Notes under the pieces: generated by a model | Database searches by the model: none | Seen by the model: the letters and a program-made list of their open reading frames with translations, nothing else | Told to the model about the DNA's origin: nothing | In this document: piece after piece, positions 13,901 through 26,700 of the stretch | Layout: each line of letters opens with the position of its first letter | Numbering within the stretch: position 1 is the stretch's first letter | Origin: Cristatella mucedo | Lineage: Eukaryota; Bryozoa; Phylactolaemata; Cristatellidae | Direction: 5' to 3' | Length of the DNA stretch: 41,245 nt | Assembly (NCBI GenBank): GCA_009760855.2 | Contig: WPIO01000072.1 | Location: forward strand, 2,045,001-2,086,245 | Made by a program: the position numbers and the translations under genes

Positions 13901-16900
13901 AAGAAACAAAACCCATGCTCCATTGTAATGAATGACAACATTATGGGCAGTGCCGGCTAAGTGAAGACAGTGCAGGCATTGTGCAGTGCATCTTTTAAAC
14001 AGCCAGCACAAGAAGAACGGCCGGACTGAAGGAAGTTAAAAGAGGAAAGTTGCGCCAGCCAGCGAGCTATGGCAACGGTAAGAATCTGGAATTACCTCGC
14101 CCGTAAATGGCACGGTGATCGTCAGCAGGACCTCGCTCGGCTTGACGGCAGTGGTGGAGGGACCCGTGAAGAATGTCTCGTCGATGGGTACCATGCGGCG
14201 CTTGCCGTCTGCAAACATCAATATGAAATGCGATGAAGCACTATCTGGCGTTCTAACCTGTGCAGCAGGAGGTTCAAACCGCGCCGACCCTGTGCAGCCT
14301 GATCAGGCGGAATAAGACCATTGCAGAGGTACGGATTGTCTGACGACAGGCAAAAGAGCAACATCGGCTTGCTCACGGACAAAACAGTGGTGACAGTCAG
14401 TAGGGGAGTGACAGCTCGAAAAGTTGCAGCAGCACAAGTCAGCAAAACTTCTACCCTTACACGTAATTACCAGCTCAACTGCTTACACAACGAATCCTGC
14501 CATTTCCAACTACAAGAAACCGACAGCCACTGATAAGTGCAGAGAGGCCATAGCTCCCCGACATGATTAAAGTCGCTCAAGAACTTGATGAAATAACTGA
14601 AGCAACAAGCCGTAATCGACTTCTACACACAAAGCAGCTATTTGTGAGATACAGTACTTGACAGCGAGCACTTGGTGCAGCCAAAGCAGATCGAAGGCCC
14701 CCCAGTAGCGAGATCTGGGAAAGTGGCCGGTACGGGTGCTGTTAACCGTGACACTAGGAAGCAGCAGCCAGCCACTGCCTCGCAGTCGCTGGCAGACTTT
14801 AGCCTTTGTCTGATTGGACCAGCACCTGCAACCCGCTCTTGTTCTTTCAGCATTTTGACTGGAAATTACAAATTTCGCTGTGTTGACTAACTGAGAAGAT
14901 TGTACACCCAATATAACCAATAGATATGTTACAAAAGCAATTAGTGTTTATGCTTAAGTAGTGTCTTTCTCCCCTATAGCAACGGTAGGCTCTAAATTTT
15001 CAGCCAGTATTTTTATGTAATTAATGCAAACCAAGATCCAGCATCAAGCGGAAGCTGAAAGAAGGAGCTGTTCTCGCCAGCAAAACTAAGGCCAGGGAAA
15101 CTAAGGAAGAAGCAGAAGCATGAATAATTCACGAAGCTGAAGCCCTTCGTCATTCGTGCCAGCAACAATGGGTCAAAGAGACACCACACGAGGCTGCTGA
15201 ATGGAGTGCTGAAAAAGCTGAAAGAAGGAGTCGCTCCAGCCAGTAGCAACGGGGACAGAGAGAATGTGGCAGAAGCAGATACCATATTGCATTTTCCGTG
15301 ATTTTTCACAGGCATAAGCTAGTACTCAAACAATAGCTTCCAGATGTTAAACACAGTCGGGGTCATTAAATGTTGCAGTAAAAAACGTTATTCTTTATAA
15401 AGTAAAAGTATGAAGTAAAAGATCTGCTAACACATGCAGGCTAATCCGATTTGTAGTGGCAGGGCAGTAGCCCTTTGCAGTGAGCACTAAGCGATTGGCT
15501 GCTGCAGGCCTCGAGACCCCGACCTGGATTGTCAAGTTGTAATATCCCCTGGGCTAAGACTGGCACTAACACCACTCATCCGAATCACAATGCCAAATGT
15601 TGGTGTTGCAAGTACCTTGGCATATGGTGGCTAGCTATCAATGCTACTATGGCAATGCAGGCTGCCACTGCTTCTGCTGGGCAACCAGTGCATGGAAGAA
15701 AAATAGCAGGATTTTGTGTCGAATCTGTAACGCCGAAACTAGAGCAACGGGTTGGTGCACCAGACACTAAACGTCGAGTGTCTGGTGCACCAGACACTCG
15801 ACAGCAGAAAGACTAGATAGGGGCGAGGGAAACTAACAAACTAATAAATCGCCTCAATGGTTATATTTTGAGTGATTCGTTTGAGAACCAGGAGCAAAGA
15901 GAGTTCCTTTCCAGTCGACCGTAACAGATGCACATTGTTCATCAAACGGGTGAAAATGACAGCAGCCCAACACCAAAACTCACCAAGGGAGACAACTTAC
16001 CAAGGGAGCACAGGAGCTCGGCAGTAGCTCCGACAGCAATGAGAACAGGGTTCACGTCGGCGATAGGGCTGGCAGTCATCACGTGGCCACCCAGCGTCTG
16101 CAGGACCAATGAAAGCGCGGAGTGAGAATTTGCATGTCGAGCGCAACTGCACAGCATGCAGGTGTGAGCAAGCTCGCGACCTATGAGAACTGCAGCATGA
16201 CTGCACAGCCTGTCCAAGGAACGAGAACCGGTGATCGACATGCCGGCACTCGGCTCGATGGCCCGGACAGCTGCTGCTGCCTTACACAAGTACTCATCAT
16301 ACAAGCATGGATATACAACACAAGCAATGCTGCTGACTTATCAAAGAAGTCCTGAGCCCAACGGCTGCAACTTACGGCCATGTTTCGGACCTGCTGGCCA
16401 GCAAACCAGCTCAGAGCCTCAATCAAAGCAGCATAACTTCTGGTCCGAAATTCTACAACCACAGCTTACGTAAGAATGGCTTTAGCTGCTAGCACGGACC
16501 AAGAACGTGCCACAGGAGGAGCCCCCAAAAAAAGCAAATACCAGGCTGCGATTGAACTGCTGCCGCCAGTTCATCCCTAAGCCTGGACATTGTCACGGCT
16601 GATCCAATGCAGACTCCGGCATCAGACCACTTAATGACATTCAGTTCCGGCACGTCCGCAACTGAGATGAGCTCAGTTGGCTTCACAAGACCATGCTTCA
16701 TATCCAGACCTATAAAAGTGGAGAGTTGAGAACAAGCTTACACACACTACAAGGTAAATACGCAATGCTGGAAGGCATTCATCACCAAGCCGTGCCCTCC
16801 CCAAAGCTAGTCACCGTGGTGAATAATTCATTCTTGGATAACAAAGGACTTAGGGAGAGCGCATGAAGCAAGAGCTGACGCCTTGCTCAGTTGCATACCA

Positions 16901-19900
16901 ATCTGCGTATTTCCAGCTATCAGCTTTGCATCAGGATACCGTTTCTTCAAATCTATCAACTGGCCCAGACTAACTGGCCGATACCAGCTGACCTGCTGAC
17001 CTTGAAAAACCACGAGCCGGTCCCTGTATGCCGACGAGAGCTAAAAACATTGCAGGTTTGCATATACCTCCGGCACATCATCATTATCAAAAGCTAATCA
17101 GAAATCACACGAGAAACCATGAAGTTTGCCTTCCAAGTTTAGTAACTGCCAACTAAATTTTTTTTTACAAAGCCTAGAAGTCCTTGATGCCCCAAGGTCT
17201 TAGCCCTGGGGTAAGGTGTTTGCTCTTCCCGACCCAGGTCGTGGGTTCGAGTACTGATGCAGGCGATCCTTTATTGCCCACTGCAAGCGGTGGTGATAGC
17301 CATTAAGGCTCTCCCGCCACTAGATAAATGAGACTGTTGAATCAGCTTGCCTTATTATTATTTATTATGGCAAAGTGAGTCTGCACAGTAGCTGTATGCC
17401 CATAGGAAGGCAGGGCTAGGTAGAACAAGTATAAATAAATGTCTCAGCTCAGCAGAAATGCAAGGACACCAAGTAGGGGGCAGCCTCATTATTTTCATGC
17501 TCCGAGCACTAATCGAAATTGTGCAGTGACTGAACAGCAAACAATAAGGGCATGCACTTTACTTGAAAACTGTGTAACTCGGCAGTATCCAGACAAGACA
17601 CACAACAGTCACATAAACAACATCGCAGGATGCCATCAGTAGGCTACACGTAACCGTGTGGTCATTGCATGGTCAATGAAAGAACGTCTGCAAACCACAC
17701 TTTCATAATTTGCTGGGGATTCCAGTCTGACAAGAGATTGGATCACAGCCAGTGTACCTGGAAGTGCTTACCTTTAGCTCTGGAGGAAATATAGGTTCCT
17801 GCGTACTAACGAGTCCAGTCGAGCTTGCTCCCTGCAAATTGACAAAGCATTCGATCAATGACATCACAAGGATGCCTACCTGGTTGTCCACCGATCACGG
17901 GCGAGAAACAGTTCGCTGACCGTCACGTATGTTACAAAAAAAGATAATGCAGGTACATTGCTGCATCTAGTAAACGCCCCAGAACCATCACCAATTTTGC
18001 TCGTGCGACACTGTCGATAAATGCAACTCAATCGGCACCCTTGACGCAGAGTGCTGCAAGCAGGTCATAGAATTAACACACAATTGAACGTATACTATAA
18101 AGTATGTATGTACATACTGAAGGTAGTAAGTTTGCAGCAGCTTCCTGGGTGCAATCGGCAGCGCAGCCATTGACAGTGCCAGTCTTCTGAACTTGACAGC
18201 AATTACTGCCCATGGGACACTGAAACTCCTGCAAAGTATGCCATGCTTTGAGAGATTCCATAAGAAAATGATTTATCAACAAACTACACGGACAGTCTGC
18301 ACGGCATTGGTAACAAATACGTTAATAACGATATCGATTGAGCTTAAAAAAGGATTAGCAGCATATGCACAGATCACTAGAAAAATATACCTTCGTGAAA
18401 GTCTTGAATCCTTCTAGTATAGGACGATAGCCAGTACAGCGACACAAGTTGCCTGAGAAAAATAGCAGAACAAGCATGGACAACTTCACACTAAACAACT
18501 GTGCTTGATAACATGCTTTGCAAAAATACATGAACCTGGCCGTAGCAAAGGAGATCTACATCGTGCCTTAAAGTAAAGCCAGTGCCGAAGAATTCAGGCT
18601 CGTGTCTCGTTTACTTGTTTTCCCTTCTTGCCGACACAGTTTCAAATGTATTTTTACAGGGACTCCATATTCAGCAGTTTCCCTAACTAGCTTAAAACGA
18701 AGTAGCACTGACAAGAGCGACTTGGTAATAAACGCACCAGCAGCTTTTAACTATTTGAATTGCAAGAATATATTGCGATGCCGTAATGAAGCTATAGACA
18801 GATACTGCTGTTTAATTGGTCTGCTAACAAAGGAAAAACTATGCACTGAGCCAGCTTGAAAGGGCTATCTCTTTTTGCGGTTTACCATTTTTGTAACAAA
18901 ACATTTTAGATGTCACGAACCGGCTGGAAAAAAGGGAAACTAGCATGCCTAGCCACATTCTAATTCGAGCACCGTGAAGAGGGCACCGTTGAACATTGCT
19001 ACGGTGGTAGCACTAGCCCGAGAGTATCGTTAGTGTGGACGTCGGCAAACTAAAACCTTCACAACCGATTGCAGACAAATGTGATAACAAAATGTTTCCA
19101 TCCATCCCTGCCAGCCGAAACAGCTGCCACCAAGCTACATGACATGGGGGAGGCAGCAAATCCGGCTTGCAGGTCAGCTGAAAGGCCAGTATTCATCTGC
19201 CACTTGTGTTCTTGTCTTGCTTTCAGGGCAGGCCGTCAGCTAGTCAGGAGCTGCAAGAACAAAGAAAGCTACCAGCCATGACCTGCAAGGGTTAGCCGTG
19301 AGGTTAAAAGGCTAACCTGCCAGTGAATTCGGAGAACTCACAAAGCATTGCACGTATCTTTCTTAAGTTTGGAAATCTGCTGCTTAAAGCAAGAGATCCT
19401 GGCACACACTGCCTCCTGCGGGTCGCTTGCTTAGGTTCTTACTAGGACACAGACCGTAAGTAGCATATTGAATTGCCTCCACCTGATTAAAGTAGCTGTG
19501 CCAGGGCTAGCTAAAAATATTTCAGATACTTAATCACTGCAAGAGAGTTAACAATAAAAATAATATATTTATATAGCGCCCCCAGAGAACTGAATCTCTT
19601 TCCCATACGCTGCTGCTGCTGAGACAAACAATTGATTTATAACCAAAGGCAAATGCTGCTGAGCTAATGCATGGATATTAAACCATTTTGTTTCTACGTC
19701 AAGGAAAAACCCAAAGCTTCCATATAAAAGCTAGCTCAAAAAGCTATGCTGATAAACCAAGTTAGTTTGACCCGTTTGTATGCAAACCGAGAAGAAATGC
19801 ATTCAGAGAGGTTCGACTGTACAGACTCCGGGTGTGTGCTCAAGTGTGCTCGTTGCATGCATGTGTGCATGCCTGTAGATGAGTGAAGGAGACATAAGAA

Positions 19901-22900
19901 TCATGTAGAGACGTGTATCTGAGGCACGGAGTAGCAGTCTGCGGTCAAACGGTTGCCGACAAGCATATCTACCTGCCAAAGCCTTTTCCAAAGCATCTGC
20001 TGAAGGCTGTGGACAACTTCTGAGCAAAGCATAGGCACTCATAACCATACCGGGAGTGCAGAAACCACACTGGATCCCATGAGCAGCAACCAGCCTTTCC
20101 TACGAGAACGTACAGACATTTCGCATATAGCACACAACCACTGGTAGCTAACCTCTGCTTCCAGTGACCAGCGCTTTTACAAGTCCACTCACAGAAAGCT
20201 CATTAGTAACAGCATTAGGTGCTGCTGGTGCAGAAGTGCTGGGCCAGCAACATATGCATCGTACTGCCACGTTACGTTTTGATGAAGTCATTTAGCAGAA
20301 GCAGTCACCACGATTAGAACGTTCTCGCAGTTCACTGCTGTACACAGAATGCATAGCGTGAATCGAAGCATGCTTATTCAGGCATTTGGTGTGGCTAACA
20401 GCATTGCATGTCTTACTAATATAGGAGCATCTGTCATTTTAGCAAACGAAAAACCATTATTGAAGGCCTCATTGACATATTTGGGCTTCCCTTTTTTTGT
20501 ATAAGCTTGTCTCGGCACGTCTAGGAATAAGCTGTGATGGCAGATATTGTCAAAAGCATTCAAGCATCAATTTCCTGTGGTGCACGAGCAGCTCATGGGG
20601 AATCATGGCACTTTACTATTCTTGTGGTGCTAAATGAGCATGTTCATTTAGATGTTATCGAGAGGGTCAATGTCTAACTAGTGGAATGCACAAAGGCCTC
20701 TTGAAATGTCCCCTGATCCTGTGTGTCACTGATGACACACGGGATCAGGGGGTTATCACGGAACCGCAGAGATAATTATGGGGAAAAACGATTATATGGC
20801 CACTCAAAAAAGGCCTGAGCACCACCATCCAGGGCACTTACTCGCTGACCTGCGAGTGTGCACAAACCTGTATACACGTACTCGTCATTTATATGGCACC
20901 CACCCTAAGAGAACTCAATCTCTATCCAGGTGCTCCACATTTGCAGCAGGGCTCAAACCCTTGATCATGAAAGGCAAGCACCTCGGCAAGAAGCCTGGGA
21001 AAAACCACAGGCAGCTCGCCAGCAGCAGGTGACCACGATGTAGTCACCCTCCGAGTTGGCAGAGCAGAGGCCCCCCTGGCCGTTTGCTTACAGCAGCCTT
21101 CGCATGATCGTTTGCCCGGACGTTTAGCTTTTAACACCGTTCGCAACTTGTGCTGTCTAGATACAAAGCTGCTGCAGCTGAGCTACACCGCACTCAACCG
21201 TGGTGCAGCAGCTGCTTCAACTACATCCAGCCGTCCCTAGTTAAAGCCTTCGCAGGCAGTGATAATAGTAGGTGGGGCTGAAAAGCAGGAGTCTAAGCAA
21301 CCATGGAGCCAGTGCCTAGCCCAGGTCTGAACTACCTGCACGGCGCTATCAGTACATAGTAGATTGCACGACCTTGCGTTGCTACATTGCAATTAAGGTG
21401 CCGCCACGTCTACTGTCAGATCACACGAACCCAGATAAGATAAGGCTCATACCGTGTGCTATCTCACATATTTCTTTGACAGAATGCCAAATTAAGGTTC
21501 CTTCGGTTAGCTGCTGACTTGCGGCTAGATTCACATATTTTTCTAGAGAGATCGGTCCATTACAAGGGCACAACCAAAGCATCTATATCCTAGTCACTTT
21601 ATTGTCGAATCGTCCTACACATCTTCCAATTAGCTATTGGTCCAGCATCATGGAAACTTGGCTTCGAAGAAACTCGAGTTTTGCAGCCAGTGACGTCTAA
21701 CCCCCACCTTCCTCTTATTCACTACTGCTCAATAGTGGGTTTAACATTCCTCAAGCCTAAAAGTAGGAGAACTCATAGACTTCCAGAGGCTCTCGTTCTT
21801 CTGGTGTAACCTTCGTGATAGCTCAAATATTCAAAATGTGTTTTGGAAAGAAGATGGTATTGCTTGTTTCTTTCGGCCCAGGAGGTACATGTTAAAATTT
21901 TGAGACCATCCATCTACGTATACTCAATTGCTGAGGAAAAGTGCAGTGAAACCACATTCATTCTAAAACCAGCCCAGGGGTAAGCACTTCACAAACCAGG
22001 ATTTGGGCTCGACGAGTCCTGAAGCCACAGATAGCTGCTGAGGCTGCTCTGCTGCTACAAGCAGTATATCTGTAACTACAGCTGCTAAATCAACTAACCT
22101 TTTACTTTACTGCTGTTTTATTTCATCTTACTGACGTTTACCCTACTCCAGGCTGTTCACTGGCCCAGGTGTGTGTATATACTTTCTCCATCTATAACTT
22201 TGCAAAACCCATAACAATTAAGCGATCGTTAAATAGGTGCATTTTCAAGAGCCCAATCAAAGCCCATGCTGCTTTGGTGTGCACTGGTACCCAAAGGCAC
22301 AAACCTCGCGTATCAAATCATAGTAAGAAGCCCAATAGAAGAACAGTCGAGAAACAAAGTAGCAGCAAATGAAGGTTGGCAAGGAGGTAATAGAACATTG
22401 CTGCTGTAAACATTGTGGAAGTGAGTCCTTGGGCTGGGACCTGCAGAGCACATGCACACTGTAGCTATGCACAACACACCATCGAAAATGGTAAATCTCG
22501 TTGAACCAGCGGCAGGTCCCTTGCAGTTCTAGATCTGCCCTCCTGTATGCCACATAATTTCATCCTGCACGAGAAGGATCATGCCCTACAGGTCTCGGAA
22601 GTTGGATTTCCTTACTGGCAAGAGTGATGTCGGCAAAAACATCTTTGAGGTGAGGGGGTCACAGCAGCAGTCCCACGTTTAAGGACCATTAGCACAGGTC
22701 AGCTCTTAGGTGCATTCCATTAAATCCAGGCTTGCACTACGACTCTTAAGGGGCTGCTGCCCGAGATCTCGCTTCGTTGCACAAGTGGTCCAAAGAGCAA
22801 CAGTACAAGGTTCCTGGCAGTGGCTAAATTTCACCATTGTAGGATTCTATTGAAAAAAATAGCCGCCTGAGTAAGGCACAAAGCACTCATCAATTGACAC

Positions 22901-25900
22901 ATTCAATTGCATCCAGGGACGAAGTCAGAATTTTTGTTAAGGGGCGGGTTCAGCAAGTGGGGACAAGTTATAGCGAGGAATCATGGTTTTTATTCGACAC
23001 TTAATCAGCTGTCGCTCACCGAGTGGAAGGGGGTGCCCCTACTAAACTGTCACTGGCTAGCTCCTGCCTTGGCCGATTTAGGGCCCCAGTTTACTGTCCT
23101 CCTCTAGGGAGGGAGGGACAATTGCCCCCACCCCACAACATCTGGCACACCACGGAATGTAGTCCCTGGTATCTTCTGAGAGCATGATTTAAGAATAGCA
23201 ACAACGTGTTTACCTTGTGGGTACCGTCTAATCTGTAAAAGCTCCATGCTAAGCAATCACCTGGCTTCTAGTTAGGTCAAATGTTTGAAGTTGATCATGA
23301 AGGTGATTGTAGCAATACTTGCCATAAAGCTCGGCACGAGAATCGCAAAGCCTCACTAGGATTGTCACGTCTAGAAGCATGCACACCCAGACAGTGCAAG
23401 CCGTGAGCCGTGCTGCTTTACAGAAAACTGGAATTGCTTGCGTGCTTGAAGCAGCTTGCTGCAGAACTCGAACCCACGACTTCGTGAAGCACGAGCATTT
23501 CACCCCTAAGCTAAGATCCAGTGGCATTACCCAATTGGCCCAGTGCTGCTAGCTTGTGGTTAAACCGATGGATACTCTCCAAAGCAGGACAGTGCTTATG
23601 AGCTACAGAGTCCCGAAGCAAGTTTCGAAAACAGTCACGGTCTTTTTATGCAGGCCACCTAGCAAAAAGGAATTAGGACAGCAGTTGCCCGAATAAGATT
23701 TGATTGTGCGCTTGACAACAATAACACAATGCTGACAGAACTCAAATTAGCTCTCAAAACCGCCCATTTAGGTCAAAGGCTCGGAATGCATGTCTCTGGC
23801 AAACGACAGCCTAGAAACATGCACATGCACGTGGATGCTGCCTACAGACATCCAGATCACAAGTTGGTAGCCAGCAGTACCTGCACAGGATGCAATCGGC
23901 TGATGGTGCCTCCAATGCCTTCTACAGTGGTGACTGCCAAGCCATGGAGGCTGCACAGGGGCACGAGGCAAGCATTAACTGCATAGTGTCTGAGCCAGCA
24001 TCGATTTAAAGAAGGTGGCCTGGCAGGTGGACAGCCACGCAGCCAGCTAGCAGGCTGTAATGACACAGACTGGCTACCTGCCAAGCGCTGCGCGTCATGT
24101 ACACGAGCGAACACATGTGTACACATAACATATTCTGACAAACACACACACATACATGTACATATTCTGACACGGATACACACACACACACTGCACACAT
24201 TAATATGGATATGCATACAAGTGAATGCATGCATGCACTTGTGCCTAAACCTGCCTAACTTTGGGCATGCACATGCTACACGTAGATACAAACAAACAAA
24301 CAAACAAACACATACACACATACACACACACACACACACATTCTCTCACTCGGTGGCAATCTCAAGAAAAGACATGCTGCTGACTGCCGGTATTTTCAGG
24401 CAGCAGCCAACAGTTGTAAAAAGGATACAGAAGTCGGTCGTTGATGCTGTCGTATCTTGATATCATAACAGTACAGGCTCCACAGCCACCTTCTCCACAT
24501 GCCAGCTTTGTTCCGGTGAGGTACACTTACAGCAGTTAAAGTCCACAAGAGTACAGGTCGATTCAAGTAAGAAAAAAGCAACTAGCTGGAGAAGAAAAGG
24601 GCATCCACACTACTATTTCTATTCTTCAAACAAACAATAAGAAAGAGATCGGTACAGAAGAGCAGTGGGCAGGCTAACACTAAAACTCCATGACTAACAA
24701 GTACCTACCGAATGAAGAAAACTCAGCAGCATGACTAGGCAATAAGGCATAATGAACAAAACCGAAGTACAGCTAAGATAACCACGGGTTTACGTTTTCA
24801 CAAACATATACCGAACATGGTGCCAAAATTGTGAGCACTTTTTATGGGCTGCCTGTAACTAGTCTACTAAAGCTTCACAGGTCACAGCAGAGAAGGCACG
24901 GCAGGGCACAAGTACACAGCCTGCTGTCCAGTGACTAGAGCACGATCAATGCTGAAAACTTGTGCACAAAAGATCAAAGCCCTTGCATCCAATGTGCACT
25001 GAAATGGCAGGACAAAGCAGCTGACTCGTTTACAAACGTTGGCTCGAGCAAAGAGTACTATCGAATTTACAAAGCCAGCTTTTGTACTGACTAAGATCAA
25101 CCTGTAGGTTCAAGATTCAAAAGACATCAAAGCCTTCGCACAAGATTTACATTCTACCTGAGAGCAATCAGTAATTGTGACAGTAGAAAGTGTGTAGTGG
25201 CAGCACAGCGATCGTGGGGCTTCTAACAAGTAACAAGCCATCGATTCTTCGCTGGCCACAAGTATCTCTGGACTTTCGAATGCAATGGCTCCATACATAT
25301 TAGCAGTCGATCTAACAGGGTGAAAGTGCAGCAGTGCTGCATCAAACAGAAGTGGAGCGGAAGCGGTTAATTACAGCGCTACTAAAGCTAACCACCTTGA
25401 GAAGGCTACCCCTAAGCTTACTTCGATGGTAAAAAAAAGCTCTGCCGAACGGCCACGCAGTCAAGTAACTAGTCAACTCCGGGTACTGCCCACAAGATCG
25501 TTGACGACGACGTCAATAATCAGAGCGTCAGTGCTGCTGGAGTCCTTTGAGCAAAATTAATCACCGATTAGCCATGAAAAGGTTTTCAACCAGCAGAAGC
25601 TTCAGACATGACCTGGATAAAGCTTCTAGGTGCAGGTTCCACCTCCAGCTATTGCGACATTCAGACAGCTCAGACCTCCGGTAGCATCTGCAAGCAATCT
25701 AGGGGTCCTCCTCCAACCTTTCACTAGACGACCACATCAGCTCCGCAGTCAAGCCTGAGCCTGCCTACTTTCAGCAATGCTACACATCGCCAAAATATGA
25801 GCTTGCTTAGGCAGGTCCTCCAGTGGGAGCAAGAAGCAATTTACAGTTGCTACAGTTCCGCCACGAACGTTGTAACTCCCACCTTAAACTCATTTCCCAT

Positions 25901-26611
25901 CGACTTCACAGGCTCCCAATCAAGCATCATATCGACTTCAAGGTGGGTGAATCACTTTTGCATCCATCCATTTTCTTTCTCCTGCTTCACCCTCGGAATT
26001 CTTAGTCCCCTGGCATCACATCGCACCACATACTCCTCCGACTTTGGTGGTCAATAAGTACCTCAAACCATGCTCGAATACTTCGATGACTGTGCCTAGC
26101 TACCAAGGCAAGTGAGTAACGACCAATTGACATTAGGACATCACTTGACTTGGCAGCAACATTTAAAAGGAAGCTAAAGCCAACCTGTTCCTCACATACT
26201 TTGCTTGATCCGCCTAAAGTATCTTGCATGGCTTTGTACCGTCGACTCCGCTTATAAGAATAAGCTCGGGCCGGCAAATGGCCATTCTTATTGTTGGAGT
26301 ATTCCCATATGCAGAGTGAGATTATAGCTAGAGTAAATCTGGGACGCGGAACTGCTATTCATATATCCAATATTTTTCTATGCTGAGTCGACGAAATGTG
26401 CAAAAATTGTGCATTAATCCTTAAACAGTTGACCTGCTTCCGTTCCAGCATATGCAAAATATCTAGACAGATTTTTTCTCTTAGGATACTATACAAATGC
26501 AATATTATTATTACTATTGCTACTTAGCTGAACAGAGGCACATATTTCAAGCCATACAATTCACCTATCGAAATGAGCACGTGGTCCATAAAGCACACTT
26601 GCACAGAAGAT

Positions 26612-26700
<89 letters not shown>

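Larger units (their letters stand above)
14209..16000 (-). other. Intron 12 of gene A
   Basis: Contains a relic with Glu/Ala/Arg-rich repeats on the plus strand (15034-15245) and a 30-bp perfect palindrome (15773-15802), both listed separately. Nothing recognised elsewhere. Confidence 0.65.
20100..23880 (-). other. Intron 4 of gene A (3.8 kb)
   Basis: Holds a strong hairpin (20710-20751), a reversed group 2 SINE (20885-21020), a diverged group 1 SINE-like stretch (about 21965-22110) and a short repeat at about 22912-23020 that shares words with the right edge of the window. 21020-21960 and 23140-23880 hold nothing I recognise. Confidence 0.6.

Noticed and set aside
24006-24339. Cys/Val-rich open frames on the minus strand
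   Set aside because: They are translations of CA/TG microsatellites. Only the C-terminal part of one (23881-23989) is real, as gene A exon 4.
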